A DNA stretch of 64,000 bases from Neorhizobium huautlense (lineage in GTDB: Bacteria > Pseudomonadota > Alphaproteobacteria > Rhizobiales > Rhizobiaceae), in contig NZ_JAUSRF010000008.1 of NCBI RefSeq assembly GCF_030811685.1, forward strand, positions 62,001 through 126,000, in the 5' to 3' direction. Shown here piece after piece: positions 38,630 through 47,995 of the stretch. The notes under the pieces were generated by a model. That model was not told the origin of the DNA. It ran no database searches and worked only from the letters and a program-made list of their open reading frames with translations. How positions within the stretch are numbered: position 1 is the first letter of the stretch; the number at the start of each line of letters is the position of its first letter. Both the position numbers and the translations under genes were made by a program.

Positions 38630-38878
38630 ATGGTCAGTATCGTTCTCGCTGAAATCACCGCCAGCGTTTCCGAGTTGAAGCGTAATCCGATGGGGACCGT
38701 TGCGGCCGGTGACGGTGCGCCTGTCGCCATTCTCAATCGCAACGAGCCTGCTTTTTATTGCATTCCGGCCAAAGCATATGAGGCGATGATGGATCGTCTG
38801 GAAGATCTGGAACTGAATGCGATTGCCGACAGCCGGGCGGGTGAGCCGGTGATCAAGGTCGCTCTGGATGAGCTATGA
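38630..38878 (+). CDS. Antitoxin, Phd/YefM (StbD/RelB) type
   Basis: 82 residues from the ATG at 38630. The N-terminal half SVSELKRNPMGTVAAGDGAP (about residues 12-31) followed by AILNRNEPAFYCIP is the Phd/YefM fold that binds operator DNA; the C-terminal half wraps the toxin. It overlaps the toxin gene by 11 bases, the usual coupling that keeps antitoxin in excess. Confidence 0.9.
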   Translation: MVSIVLAEITASVSELKRNPMGTVAAGDGAPVAILNRNEPAFYCIPAKAYEAMMDRLEDLELNAIADSRAGEPVIKVALDEL

Positions 38879-39149
38879 GCTTGCCTTTCTGGATGCAGCG
38901 CTAAAGGAATGGCGAAAACTCGACGCCAATATTCGCGACCAGTTCAGGAAAAAGCTGGCCGAGCGGCTGGAGAATCCGCACGTACCCTCCGCGAAACTGC
39001 ACGGCGCCAAGGACCGGTACAAGATCAAGCTGCGGACCGCCGGTTATCGAGTGGTCTATGAGGTTCGTGACGCACAACTGATCGTGCTGGTCGTTGCCAT
39101 CGGTCGGCGCGATAAGAATGCAGCTTATCGCACCGCCGAAGACCGTTAG
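38868..39149 (+). CDS. Toxin, RelE/StbE type
   Basis: 93 residues. RelE-family mRNA interferase that cuts ribosome-bound mRNA. Typical blocks: [40 protein letters not shown] and [20 protein letters not shown]. The basic Lys/Arg residues used for catalysis in RelE (Arg/Tyr in the C-terminal sheet) are kept, so it looks intact. Its stop overlaps the convergent sfsA stop. Confidence 0.9.
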   Translation: MSYELAFLDAALKEWRKLDANIRDQFRKKLAERLENPHVPSAKLHGAKDRYKIKLRTAGYRVVYEVRDAQLIVLVVAIGRRDKNAAYRTAEDR

Positions 39150-39853
39150 ATCAACTCTTCCACCGCAACCAACCTTGTTGCCCGGATTTCCTCCGGCGAA
39201 ACCTCACAGGCCAGTGCATAGGCTTCGACGCCGCGCGACGCGGCCCGTCTGAAGGCGGCGGCATAGACGGGATCGAGATCGCCGCAGATGCGCAAGGCAT
39301 CGCAGTCGTTGCGCTGGATGACATAGAGCATCACGGCGCGATGACCGGCCTCTGCCATATCCCCCAGTTCATCGAGATGGCGGGCACCGCGTTTGGTGGT
39401 GGTGTCGGGAAATTCGGCAAGGCCGGGTGTGCGCATGAAATGCACGTTCTTGACCTCGACATAACAATCCGGCCGCCCTTGGCCGGACAGCAGGAAATCG
39501 ATGCGCGATTGCAGGCCGTATTTCTGTTCGCGCTTCAAAAGATCGTACCCGGAAAGCGCGGGCACGATGCTGGCGAGGATTGCCTCTTCCGCCAGCTTGT
39601 TGGGCAGGCCGGTATTGATGCCGACGGTGGTGCCATCCGCCTCGATCATTTCGAACATGTGGCGATATTTGCGGGTCGGGCTGTCGTGTTCGGAGAGCCA
39701 GACGCGGGAGCCGGGTGTCGTCAGGCCGCGCATCGAGCCGGTGTTGGGGCAGGATCCGGTGATATGAGTGCCGTCTTCCAGAACGGCATCGAACAGGAAA
39801 CGTTTGTAACGGCTGATCAGCGTGGCCGGCACGAGGGGGGAGGCAAAGCGCAT
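39146..39853 (-). CDS. sfsA: Sugar fermentation stimulation protein SfsA
   Basis: 235 residues from the ATG at 39853. The conserved blocks [20 protein letters not shown] (about residues 35-54), [20 protein letters not shown] (about 115-134) and [16 protein letters not shown] are complete. SfsA resembles nucleases in fold and binds DNA, but its real role is not settled. It overlaps the toxin gene by four bases at the 3' end and is 13 bases downstream of phaC. Confidence 0.92.
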   Translation of the reverse strand: MRFASPLVPATLISRYKRFLFDAVLEDGTHITGSCPNTGSMRGLTTPGSRVWLSEHDSPTRKYRHMFEMIEADGTTVGINTGLPNKLAEEAILASIVPALSGYDLLKREQKYGLQSRIDFLLSGQGRPDCYVEVKNVHFMRTPGLAEFPDTTTKRGARHLDELGDMAEAGHRAVMLYVIQRNDCDALRICGDLDPVYAAAFRRAASRGVEAYALACEVSPEEIRATRLVAVEELI

Positions 39854-39866
39854 TTTTGAGACGAAC

Positions 39867-41720
39867 TTAACTGCGGACGAGAACGTAAGCGCCGGGGGCA
39901 TCGCCGAGCGGTTTCAGCTTGCCGTCCCCCGGTTGGCGGGCCGGCGCTTTTGCGTCGTTCTGCGCGGTGATCCAAGCCTGCCAGTGCGGCCACCACGAGC
40001 CATCTTCGGGATAGGCGGCATCGATCCAGTCATCGAGCGTGCCTGACAGGGGGGCGCCGGACCAGTATTGATATTTCTTGCGCTCCGGCGGATTGACGAC
40101 GCCGGCGATGTGGCCGGAAGCCGTCAGCACGAATTCCGTCGGCCCGCCGAACAGCATGCTGCCCTTGAAGACGGATTTTGCCGGCGCGATATGGTCGTCG
40201 CGGGTTGCGAGGCTGTAGACGGGGATTTTGATGTCGGACAGCGCAATCGGTTTGCCGGCCAGTTCCATCCGTCCCTGACTGAGCGCGTTATCGAGATAGC
40301 AGTTGCGCAGGTAATAGGCGTGATTGGCCGGTGTCATGCGTGTCGAATCGGCATTCCAGTGCAACAGGTCAAAGGGCAGGGGATCGCGGCCCTTCAGATA
40401 ATTGCTGACGACATAGGGCCAGATCAGTTCGGAGGCACGCAGCATGTTGAAAGCCGTCGCCATTTTCGAGCCGGCCAGATAACCGACATCGCTCATGTGT
40501 TTTTCGAGGATGGCCAACTGCTCCTCATCAACGAACACCTTCAGGTCGCCGGCATGGGTGAAATCCACCTGTGCGGCGAGGAACGTGGCGGATGCGACGC
40601 GAGGCAGGCGCGATTTCGGCTTGTCGCTTTTCCGGGCAAGGGCGGTAGCGAGCAGCGTGCCGCCGACACAATAACCGACGGCGTTGATGTCGCGTTCGCC
40701 GGTGGCGGTCTGGACTGTCTTTAGTGCGAAGTCGATGCCGTCGTTGATATAGCTTTCCCAACCCATCGCAGCGTGGCGTTCATCCGGGTTGACCCAGGAG
40801 ACCATGAAGACGGTATGACCCTGTTCGACGCACCAGCGGACAAAGCTTTTCTGCGGGGTCAGGTCGAGAATGTAGAACTTGTTGATCCATGGCGGGATGA
40901 TCAGCAGCGGCCGCTTGAAAACCGTTTCCGTGGCTGGCGCATATTGGATGATTTCGCAGATCTCGCTGCGGGCAATCACCTTGCCGGGGGTGATGGCCAG
41001 ATCCTCGCCGATGACGTAGCGGCTTTCGTCCGTCTGGCGCAGGCGCAACTCGCCGCCGCCCCTGGCGATATCCTCGGCCAGCATGCGCATGCCCTGCACG
41101 AGATTGATGCCGCTAGACGCTACCGTTTCGCGAAACACCTCGGGATTTGTCAGGGCGAAATTGCTGGGCGAGAGGGCGGCCGTTACTTGCCGCAGATAAA
41201 AATCGGCCTTGTGGCGGGTATGCTCGTCGAGGTCCTGCGCCTGTTTCACCAGTTGTTCGGCCCAGGCGGCGGTGACGACATAGGCCTGTCGCAGGACCGC
41301 GAAGAACGGGTTCTTGCTCCAGTCTTCGTCGGCGAATCGTTTGTCTCTCGGAAGTTCCGGTTCCGGCGGAACCGCTTCGCCTGAAAAACGCGCGACGGAG
41401 CGCGACCAGATGGTCATGTAGCTGGAGAGAAGCAGGGTCTGCGCTTCAAGCGTCCGCTGTGGTTCGGCCATCCAGTATTCGGCAACTTTCGAGAGCGTTT
41501 TTATGAGGTCTGTCAGCGGATCGAGCGTGTCGACCAGTTCGCCACGCTCGCGTGGTCCGAGCCATTCGGTCGCGGCTTTGCCGAAATTTTCGGCGGCGCG
41601 CGCAAGGTTCATCGCAAGAGCTTGCGGGTCCCGCACCAGATAGGCATCGACAGATGCAGGATCAAAGCCCGGGAAACCCTGACTTTCCGACTTGCCGGTC
41701 TGGTCTTTTTTCGCGCTCAC
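39867..41720 (-). CDS. phaC: Class I poly(3-hydroxyalkanoate) synthase
   Basis: 617 residues. Polymerises (R)-3-hydroxyacyl-CoA into PHB granules. Alpha/beta-hydrolase fold with the lipase-like box GYCVGG holding the catalytic Cys (about residue 348), the Asp in [10 protein letters not shown] (about 505) and the His in [13 protein letters not shown] (about 533). The N-terminal PhaC_N domain is full length. The beta-oxidation partners phaA/phaB are not in the window. It is co-directional with sfsA. Confidence 0.95.
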   Translation of the reverse strand: MSAKKDQTGKSESQGFPGFDPASVDAYLVRDPQALAMNLARAAENFGKAATEWLGPRERGELVDTLDPLTDLIKTLSKVAEYWMAEPQRTLEAQTLLLSSYMTIWSRSVARFSGEAVPPEPELPRDKRFADEDWSKNPFFAVLRQAYVVTAAWAEQLVKQAQDLDEHTRHKADFYLRQVTAALSPSNFALTNPEVFRETVASSGINLVQGMRMLAEDIARGGGELRLRQTDESRYVIGEDLAITPGKVIARSEICEIIQYAPATETVFKRPLLIIPPWINKFYILDLTPQKSFVRWCVEQGHTVFMVSWVNPDERHAAMGWESYINDGIDFALKTVQTATGERDINAVGYCVGGTLLATALARKSDKPKSRLPRVASATFLAAQVDFTHAGDLKVFVDEEQLAILEKHMSDVGYLAGSKMATAFNMLRASELIWPYVVSNYLKGRDPLPFDLLHWNADSTRMTPANHAYYLRNCYLDNALSQGRMELAGKPIALSDIKIPVYSLATRDDHIAPAKSVFKGSMLFGGPTEFVLTASGHIAGVVNPPERKKYQYWSGAPLSGTLDDWIDAAYPEDGSWWPHWQAWITAQNDAKAPARQPGDGKLKPLGDAPGAYVLVRS

Positions 41721-41844
41721 GCTGGCCGTCCGGTCTCTGTTGAATTAAAGTCTGTTTTCGTTTGTATATGGCGCTCGAAAGCGAATACAAGTCCAGCGAT
41801 TGGCGTTCGCCAACAGACGTTTCGATGAAAGGTGGACGCAGGGA

Positions 41845-42243
41845 ATGGAAAAAATGAGGCATGGGTTCGGCAGACTGTCTTTCGTGGCTGCCCTGATTGC
41901 CATTCCGGTGGGGCTGTCCGGCTGCAATTCCTTTGCGCTGGATGACGGCATTCCCAACACTGCGCCGCAGGCGACGGTGGTTCCCGCACGCAGTGTGACT
42001 GACGGTCCGGTGGCCCGCAAGCAGGGTACGGGATACCCGACTTTCGACGGCAAGCTGACCGCCGCCAACACCCAGATCGGCGATGCCGAATATAGCAGTC
42101 AGGAAAGCCAGATGTCGGCTTTGGCGCGTGCGCGCGGCAACGGTTCGATCTCGGAAAAGGAATACCAGAGACGCGTCGCGGAACTGCAGGCAGTTGCGGC
42201 CGGTCACGTAACCGACGCGGACGCGAAAATCTCCGGTAATTAG
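41845..42243 (+). CDS. Hypothetical lipoprotein
   Basis: 132 residues. N-terminal lipoprotein signal ending in the lipobox LSGC (Cys about residue 27), followed by a low-complexity segment and a helical C-terminus (SEKEYQRRVAELQAVAAGH). A second ATG three codons later would also work. No domain recognised; the C-terminal pattern is like short SHOCT-type helices. It is divergent from phaC. Confidence 0.7.
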   Translation: MEKMRHGFGRLSFVAALIAIPVGLSGCNSFALDDGIPNTAPQATVVPARSVTDGPVARKQGTGYPTFDGKLTAANTQIGDAEYSSQESQMSALARARGNGSISEKEYQRRVAELQAVAAGHVTDADAKISGN

Positions 42244-42342
42244 GCTTGCGTTTGCGCCAATTTGGACGCAAAGCACGCCTCCAGCCTGATGTGAGCCGCA
42301 TTGGTTGCGGTTCAAGGCTTTTATCCTTCCAAGGGGAGAGAC

Positions 42343-43563
42343 ATGGAAGAGTTTCATAAGGTCCGACGCCTACCGCCCTACGTCTTCGAACAGGTCAACC
42401 GTTTGAAGGCCAGCGCGCGAGCGGGTGGCGCGGACATTATCGATCTCGGCATGGGCAATCCCGACCTTCCGACGCCGAAGGCGATCGTCGACAAGCTGTG
42501 CGAAGTGGTTCAGGACCCGCGCACGCACCGTTATTCCTCATCCAAGGGCATTCCCGGCCTGCGCCGTGCCCAGGCTGCCTATTATGCCCGTCGTTTTGGC
42601 GTGAAGCTGAACCCGGATACGCAGGTCGTCGCGACGCTCGGTTCCAAGGAAGGTTTTGCCAATATGGCGCAGGCCATCACGGCACCGGGCGATGTCATCC
42701 TGTGCCCGAACCCGACCTATCCGATCCACGCTTTCGGCTTCCTGATGGCCGGCGGCGTGATCCGTTCGATGTCGGTTGAGCCGGACGAAAGCTTCTTTCC
42801 GCCGCTCGAGCGTGCGGTCAAGCACTCGATCCCGAAACCGCTGGCGCTGATCATCAACTATCCGTCCAACCCGACGGCGCATGTCGCCTCGTTGGATTTC
42901 TACAAGGACGTTATCGCGTTCGCGAAGAAGCATGAGCTGATCGTGCTGTCGGACCTTGCCTATTCGGAAATCTATTTCGATGAAAAGGCACCGCCGCCGT
43001 CGGTTCTGGAAGTGCCGGGTGCGATCGATGTCTGCGTCGAGTTCACCTCGATGTCGAAAACCTTTTCCATGCCGGGCTGGCGCATGGGCTTTGCCGTCGG
43101 CAACGAGCGCCTGATCGCTGCCCTGACCCGCGTAAAATCCTATCTGGATTATGGTGCGTTCACACCGATCCAGGTGGCCGCGACCCACGCCCTGAATGGC
43201 GATGGGACCGATATTGCCGAAGTGCGCAATGTCTATCGCCGCCGCCGCGATGTCATGGTCGACACTTTTGGCAAGGCCGGTTTCGAAGTGCCGCCGCCGG
43301 CGGCCACCATGTTCGCATGGGCAAAGATCCCGGAAAAATTCCGCCATCTCGGTTCGCTCGAATTCTCCAAGCTGCTGGTGGAAAAAGCCGATGTGGCCGT
43401 AGCACCAGGCATCGGTTTCGGTGAGCAGGGCGACGATTACGTGCGCCTTGCGCTGGTCGAAAACGAGCATCGCATCCGCCAGGCTGCGCGCAGCATCAAG
43501 AAGTTCCTGTCGACCGCAGACGAAACCCTGCACAACGTGATCTCGCTCAACGCGCATCGCTGA
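42343..43563 (+). CDS. Class I/II aminotransferase, AlaC-like
   Basis: 406 residues; the start has AAGGGGAGAG. PLP enzyme with the Schiff-base Lys in TSMSKTFSMPGWRMGFA (about residue 240), DLGMGNPDLPTP (about 34-45) and NYPSNPTAH (about 172-180). It resembles AlaC (glutamate-pyruvate aminotransferase) and is often labelled LL-diaminopimelate aminotransferase. It is 75 bases upstream of hom, which it probably accompanies in amino-acid synthesis. Confidence 0.9.
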   Translation: MEEFHKVRRLPPYVFEQVNRLKASARAGGADIIDLGMGNPDLPTPKAIVDKLCEVVQDPRTHRYSSSKGIPGLRRAQAAYYARRFGVKLNPDTQVVATLGSKEGFANMAQAITAPGDVILCPNPTYPIHAFGFLMAGGVIRSMSVEPDESFFPPLERAVKHSIPKPLALIINYPSNPTAHVASLDFYKDVIAFAKKHELIVLSDLAYSEIYFDEKAPPPSVLEVPGAIDVCVEFTSMSKTFSMPGWRMGFAVGNERLIAALTRVKSYLDYGAFTPIQVAATHALNGDGTDIAEVRNVYRRRRDVMVDTFGKAGFEVPPPAATMFAWAKIPEKFRHLGSLEFSKLLVEKADVAVAPGIGFGEQGDDYVRLALVENEHRIRQAARSIKKFLSTADETLHNVISLNAHR

Positions 43564-43638
43564 CAGGAATCTCTATCGTGGCCGGATGATCTTCCGGCCA
43601 CTCCCGCCTTTTGAAATCAAAAATCAGGATAAAGACAG

Positions 43639-44955
43639 ATGGCAGACGCCCTCAAAATCGGCATTGCGGGTCTTGGCACTGTGGGCTCGTCCCTGGTGCG
43701 CATTCTTGGCGAACGCGCAAGTGAACTCGCCAGGACATGTGGACGTCCGATTACGATTACGGCGGTCAGCGCACGCGACAAGAGCCGCGACCGCGGCGTC
43801 GATCTGTCTGCCATCCAGTGGTTCGATTCGGCCGTCGACATGGCGAATTCGGCTGATATCGATGTCTTCGTGGAACTGATGGGCGGTGCCGAAGGTGCCG
43901 CCGACCAGTCGGTGCGCGCAGCCCTTTCGCGCGGTCTGCATGTCGTCACCGCCAACAAGGCGCTTCTGGCGCGTTGCGGCGTCGAGCTTGCCGTCATGGC
44001 GGAAGAAAAGGGCGCGCTTCTGAACTACGAAGCAGCCGTTGCCGGTGGTATTCCGGTGATCAAGGCGCTGCGTGAATCGCTGACCGGCAATACCGTGTCG
44101 CGCGTCTACGGCATCATGAACGGCACCTGCAATTACATCCTGACCCGGATGGAGAAGGAAGGACTGTCCTTCGAGGCCTGCCTCAAGGAAGCGCAGCGTC
44201 TGGGCTATGCCGAAGCCGATCCGACCTTCGATATCGAGGGCAATGACACGGCCCACAAGCTCGCCATCCTGACGACGCTGGCCTTCGGCACGCAGATCGC
44301 GGCCGACGAGATCTATCTCGAAGGCATTTCCAACATTTCCATCGAGGATATCCAGGCAGCCGCCGACCTCGGTTATCGCATCAAGCTGCTTGGCGTGGCG
44401 CTGCGCACCGATACCGGCATCGAGCAGCGCGTGCACCCGACCATGGTGCCGCATGACAGCGTGATTGCGCAGGTCGATGGCGTCACCAATGCGGTGGCGA
44501 TCGAGTCCGACATTCTCGGCGAATTGCTGATGGTCGGCCCAGGCGCCGGCGGCAATGCGACGGCGTCTGCCGTGCTGGGTGATATCGCCGACATCGCCAA
44601 GAGCCGCCCGGGTGCGCAGCGCGTGCCGGTGCTCGGCAATCCGGCAGCGTCGCTTGCGCCTTACACGCAGGCGCAGATGCAGAGCCACGAAGGTGGTTAT
44701 TTCATTCGCCTCACGGTTCTTGACCGTGCCGGTGTGTTTGCCGATGTGGCGACCCGCATGGCGGATAACGGTATTTCGCTGGAATCGATCGTGCAGCGCG
44801 CCAAGGGTGCGGAGACGGATTCCAAGACGATCATCCTCGTCACCCACGCGACGACGGAACAATCCGTCCGTCAGGCGGTTGATGCCATCAAGTCGGGTAC
44901 GTACCTGGCGGGCGAACCGCAGGTGATCCGTATCGAGCGCCCCAAGGCTTTTTAA
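43639..44955 (+). CDS. hom: Homoserine dehydrogenase
   Basis: 438 residues. It reduces aspartate semialdehyde to homoserine on the way to threonine and methionine. NAD(P) motif GIAGLGTVGSSLVRIL (about residues 8-23), catalytic region NGTCNYILTRME (about 168-179) and DPTFDIEGNDTAHKLAIL (about 194-211), and a C-terminal ACT domain (about 352-430) for feedback control by threonine. It is co-directional with the aminotransferase. Confidence 0.96.
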   Translation: MADALKIGIAGLGTVGSSLVRILGERASELARTCGRPITITAVSARDKSRDRGVDLSAIQWFDSAVDMANSADIDVFVELMGGAEGAADQSVRAALSRGLHVVTANKALLARCGVELAVMAEEKGALLNYEAAVAGGIPVIKALRESLTGNTVSRVYGIMNGTCNYILTRMEKEGLSFEACLKEAQRLGYAEADPTFDIEGNDTAHKLAILTTLAFGTQIAADEIYLEGISNISIEDIQAAADLGYRIKLLGVALRTDTGIEQRVHPTMVPHDSVIAQVDGVTNAVAIESDILGELLMVGPGAGGNATASAVLGDIADIAKSRPGAQRVPVLGNPAASLAPYTQAQMQSHEGGYFIRLTVLDRAGVFADVATRMADNGISLESIVQRAKGAETDSKTIILVTHATTEQSVRQAVDAIKSGTYLAGEPQVIRIERPKAF

Positions 44956-44993
44956 GACTTAACAGCCTCCTCACGGATATTTTACTTCTGTAG

Positions 44994-45027
44994 CATGTCT
45001 GCATCTAAAGTATGAGATGCAGACATG
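44994..45027. other. Perfect 13-pair hairpin after hom
   Basis: CATGTCTGCATCT (44994-45006) with AGATGCAGACATG (45015-45027), 8-base loop, 38 bases past the hom stop. There is no T-run, so it is not a standard terminator; it may stabilise the mRNA end or be a protein-binding site. Confidence 0.6.
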
Positions 45028-45072
45028 TGCCGCTTTCCGGCAGGCGGCCCGAACTGCATTAAGATTATTTTT

Positions 45073-45086
45073 GGTAAGATCTTACC
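45073..45086. promoter_or_regulatory. Perfect 14-base palindrome
   Basis: GGTAAGATCTTACC, 81 bases upstream of the small membrane-protein gene and upstream of an AT-rich TATATA (45124-45129) that may be its -10 element. Candidate operator; the regulator is unknown. Confidence 0.4.
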
Positions 45087-45166
45087 CGTAAATCCCTCGG
45101 GCTGGTTTTGTATTTGGGTTTGATATATAAAAACCTACAACCAGAAAATACGGGAGGCTCTCTGAA

Positions 45167-45376
45167 ATGTCTTTGGGTGTGGCGGAAGACCTGTCACGTT
45201 TGATCGTCGAAGCGGCAACGGACGCCATTGCTGATATTCGATTGCTCGAAGGCTGGAAGGGGAGCGAAAGCGACGACGATTTTCAGGGCACGCGCAACTG
45301 GGCGGCGCTTCTGGTTCTTTTGTCGATCCCAGCGTTTTTCGTGATGGTAATCTCGCTCATCGTCTGGCTGATCTAA
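45167..45376 (+). CDS. Small membrane protein
   Basis: 69 residues with GGGAGG upstream. Acidic N-terminal half (about residues 1-42) and one strong membrane segment at the end (WAALLVLLSIPAFFVMVISL), i.e. tail-anchored. No family recognised. It lies alone between hom and recJ. Confidence 0.6.
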   Translation: MSLGVAEDLSRLIVEAATDAIADIRLLEGWKGSESDDDFQGTRNWAALLVLLSIPAFFVMVISLIVWLI

Positions 45377-45480
45377 GCCTTTTCCCGTCCGTTTTCATTT
45401 CTCCGTGGTCCACTTCTTCGATTGAGGGAGTGTTGCCATGATTCGCGAACCCATTGTGGGGTGTGGGCTGAATAGGCTAG

Positions 45481-47319
45481 ATGGCTTTCATGAGCCCAAG
45501 CCCGATCATGCCCACCGCATCCGAACCCGTCGATCCGATTGCCCGCGCCTTTCTCGGTGTCGAAAAATCCGTCAGTGACCAGCGCTGGATGGCGCGCCTC
45601 GATCAGGCGGGTCTCAACCGTGCCTTAGCGATGTCGCAGGTGCATGGCATTCCCGAACTGGTCTGCCGCGTTCTGGCGGGGCGTGGCGTTGGTGTGGACG
45701 AGGCTCCGGCCTTTCTCGATCCCACCATTCGTTCCCTGATGCCGGATCCCTACACGCTGACCGACTGCGAAAAAGCCGCCGCTCGGCTGGCGGATGCGAT
45801 CATGCGCGGGGAAAAGGTAGCGATCTTCGGTGACTATGATGTCGATGGTGCCTCGTCCTCGGCGCTGATGTCGCGTTTCCTGCACCATTTTGGTCTGTCG
45901 AGCGAGATCTACATTCCGGACCGTATCTTTGAAGGTTACGGACCCAATCCAGCCGCGATCCGCCAGCTGATCGTCAATGGCGCGCAATTGATCGTTACGG
46001 TCGACTGCGGCTCCACCAGCCACGAATCGCTCGCCGTGGCGCGTGACGAAAACTGCGATGTGGTGGTGATCGACCACCACCAGCTGGGCGAGGATCTGCC
46101 GCCATGCCTGGCGCTGGTCAATCCCAACCGCGAGGACGATCTTTCAGGGCAGGGGCATCTGTGTGCCGCCGGCGTCGTGTTTCTTGTTCTGGTGGCGACG
46201 GCGCGGATTCTACGTGAGAGAAAACATCCGCAGGCGGGTGGGCTGGATCTGCTGGCATGGCTGGATATCGTGGCGCTGGCGACGGTGTGCGATGTGGTGC
46301 CGCTGAAGGGCCTGAACCGCGCCTATGTGGTCAAGGGCCTGCTGGCGGCGCGCCATATGGGCAATGCAGGTCTTGCCGCGCTATTTCGCAAGGCGGGGCT
46401 GGCCGGCCCCGTGACGCCCTATCATCTGGGTTTTCTCATCGGCCCGAGAATCAATGCCGGCGGCCGTATCGGTGATGCAGCGCTCGGAAGCCGTCTGCTG
46501 ACGCTGGATGACGGTCCTGCCGCCGATGTGATCGCGGAACGGCTGGACGAGCTCAACCGCGAGCGTCAGGCCATGGAGGCCGCCATGCTGGCGGAAGCCG
46601 AGGGTGAGGTTCTGGCCGAATATGGCAATGGCGAAAACGCCTCCGTCATCGTCACCGCCAATCAGAACTGGCATGCCGGCATCGTCGGGCTGATCGCGGC
46701 CCGCATCAAGGAAAAGTTCAAGCGTCCGGCCTTTGCTATCGCTTTTGATCCCTCAGGGCGCGGCACAGGCTCGGGTCGCTCTATTCCGGGCTTCGACATG
46801 GGCAGGATGGTGCGCGCCGCCGTGGATGAGGGCCTGCTGGCCAAGGGCGGCGGGCATGCCATGGCGGCCGGCCTGACGGTCGATCGCGCCAATCTGGGCA
46901 AGCTGCGCGCCTTTTTTGAGGCGCGTGCGGAAAAGGATGTGCCGGCGCTTGTCGCCAATCATGTGCTGAAGATAGATGGCGCGCTGTCGGCCTCCGGTGC
47001 GACGCTGGAGCTGATCAACCGCATGGAACAGGCAGGGCCTTATGGCTCGGGTCATTCGCAGCCGGTGTTTGCGCTGCCGTCGCATCGAATCGTCGATTCG
47101 CGCACGGTCGGCACATCGCATGTGAAAGTGACGCTGGAGGCTGTCGATGGCAGCCGTCTCGATGGAATCAGTTTTCGTTCGGCCGACACGCCTCTTGGGC
47201 AGATGCTGCTCAATGGTCGCGGCACGCAGGTGCATGTGGCCGGCAATCTGAGCGCCGATCACTGGCAATCGAGCAGGCGTGTGCAGTTGCGCATTCTGGA
47301 TGCTGCAAGGTCGCTCTGA
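45481..47319 (+). CDS. recJ: Single-stranded-DNA-specific exonuclease RecJ
   Basis: 612 residues. 5'-3' exonuclease of recombination and mismatch repair. DHH motifs: GDYDVDGASSSAL (about residues 119-131), VDCGSTSHES (about 177-186), VIDHHQLGED (about 197-206); DHHA1 motif GGGHAMAAGLTVD (about 456-468); OB-type C-terminal domain. The start has no clear ribosome site; a short overlapping frame starting at 45438 has GAGGGAG and could couple to it. Confidence 0.95.
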   Translation: MAFMSPSPIMPTASEPVDPIARAFLGVEKSVSDQRWMARLDQAGLNRALAMSQVHGIPELVCRVLAGRGVGVDEAPAFLDPTIRSLMPDPYTLTDCEKAAARLADAIMRGEKVAIFGDYDVDGASSSALMSRFLHHFGLSSEIYIPDRIFEGYGPNPAAIRQLIVNGAQLIVTVDCGSTSHESLAVARDENCDVVVIDHHQLGEDLPPCLALVNPNREDDLSGQGHLCAAGVVFLVLVATARILRERKHPQAGGLDLLAWLDIVALATVCDVVPLKGLNRAYVVKGLLAARHMGNAGLAALFRKAGLAGPVTPYHLGFLIGPRINAGGRIGDAALGSRLLTLDDGPAADVIAERLDELNRERQAMEAAMLAEAEGEVLAEYGNGENASVIVTANQNWHAGIVGLIAARIKEKFKRPAFAIAFDPSGRGTGSGRSIPGFDMGRMVRAAVDEGLLAKGGGHAMAAGLTVDRANLGKLRAFFEARAEKDVPALVANHVLKIDGALSASGATLELINRMEQAGPYGSGHSQPVFALPSHRIVDSRTVGTSHVKVTLEAVDGSRLDGISFRSADTPLGQMLLNGRGTQVHVAGNLSADHWQSSRRVQLRILDAARSL

Positions 47320-47399
47320 AAGGGGCGATCTTTTTTCGGAAATCCAACTGCAGCCTGAATTGCTTTGTACGCAATTAATACTGTCTTGGGAGAGGGGAG

Positions 47400-47474
47400 T
47401 GGCACGCCCTAGGGGAGTCGAACCCCTCTTTTCAGAATGAAAATCTGACGTCCTAACCGATAGACGAAGGGCGC
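47400..47474 (-). tRNA. tRNA-Glu (anticodon UUC), copy 1
   Basis: 75 bases with encoded CCA. Acceptor GCGCCCT, anticodon arm TCAGA-TTTTCAT-TCTGA with UUC, T-loop TTCGACT. Identical to the copy at 47748-47822. Confidence 0.95.
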
Positions 47475-47505
47475 ATGCCGTTCCGCGTTTGCTGCGGTGG
47501 GTGCC

Positions 47506-47534
47506 TTATAGTCAGGGTCTGTGAATGCCGCAAG
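47506..47534 (-). promoter_or_regulatory. Promoter of tRNA-Glu copy 1
   Basis: On the minus strand CTTGCG (47529-47534), 17-base spacer, CTATAA (47506-47511), followed about 32 bases later by the tRNA. This fits the rhizobial vegetative consensus. Confidence 0.7.
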
Positions 47535-47747
47535 CGGTAAAATGATCATTCGCACGAATTTATTCGTAAAAATGTCATCGGCCTGAACAGGCTGTGGATG
47601 GCGGTGCCAGAAGTTCGGGATTCTGCAAGGGAAACAGGTGCTTGATGCGAGCGAGCCGCATCGCGATAGAGCGTGGAAAGCCTGTTGAAGGACTGGGGAT
47701 AACCAGTTTCAAAAGCGGTCTTTGATCGTGAGGATAAAGGGAGGGAG

Positions 47748-47822
47748 TGGCACGCCCTAGGGGAGTCGAACCCCTCTTTTCAGAATGAAAATCTGACGTC
47801 CTAACCGATAGACGAAGGGCGC
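47748..47822 (-). tRNA. tRNA-Glu (anticodon UUC), copy 2
   Basis: 75 bases with CCA, same sequence as copy 1. The flanking 60 bases on the 5' side are also nearly the same, so the unit of duplication included the promoter. The 270 bases between the two tRNAs hold no gene. Confidence 0.95.
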
Positions 47823-47854
47823 ATGCCGTGTCCGCGTTTGCTGCGGTGGCGCCC

Positions 47855-47883
47855 TTATAGTCAGGCCTTTTTTTTTCCGCAAG
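47855..47883 (-). promoter_or_regulatory. Promoter of tRNA-Glu copy 2
   Basis: Minus strand CTTGCG (47878-47883), 17-base A-rich spacer, CTATAA (47855-47860). The hexamers are the same as in copy 1, while the spacer has changed. Confidence 0.7.
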
Positions 47884-47995
47884 CGCCCAATGATGATTTT
47901 TTACAAAAAAATGACGGCGCCCGTGAGCGCCGTCGAAAAACGCGGAAAACAAAGGGATTTCAGCCGCTTCCGTGGCCTGTGGAAAAGCTGCGTGC

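Noticed and set aside
45438..45480. Short frame with a good ribosome site overlapping recJ
   Set aside because: It runs out of frame into recJ without a sensible product; kept only as a possible coupling element in the recJ entry.
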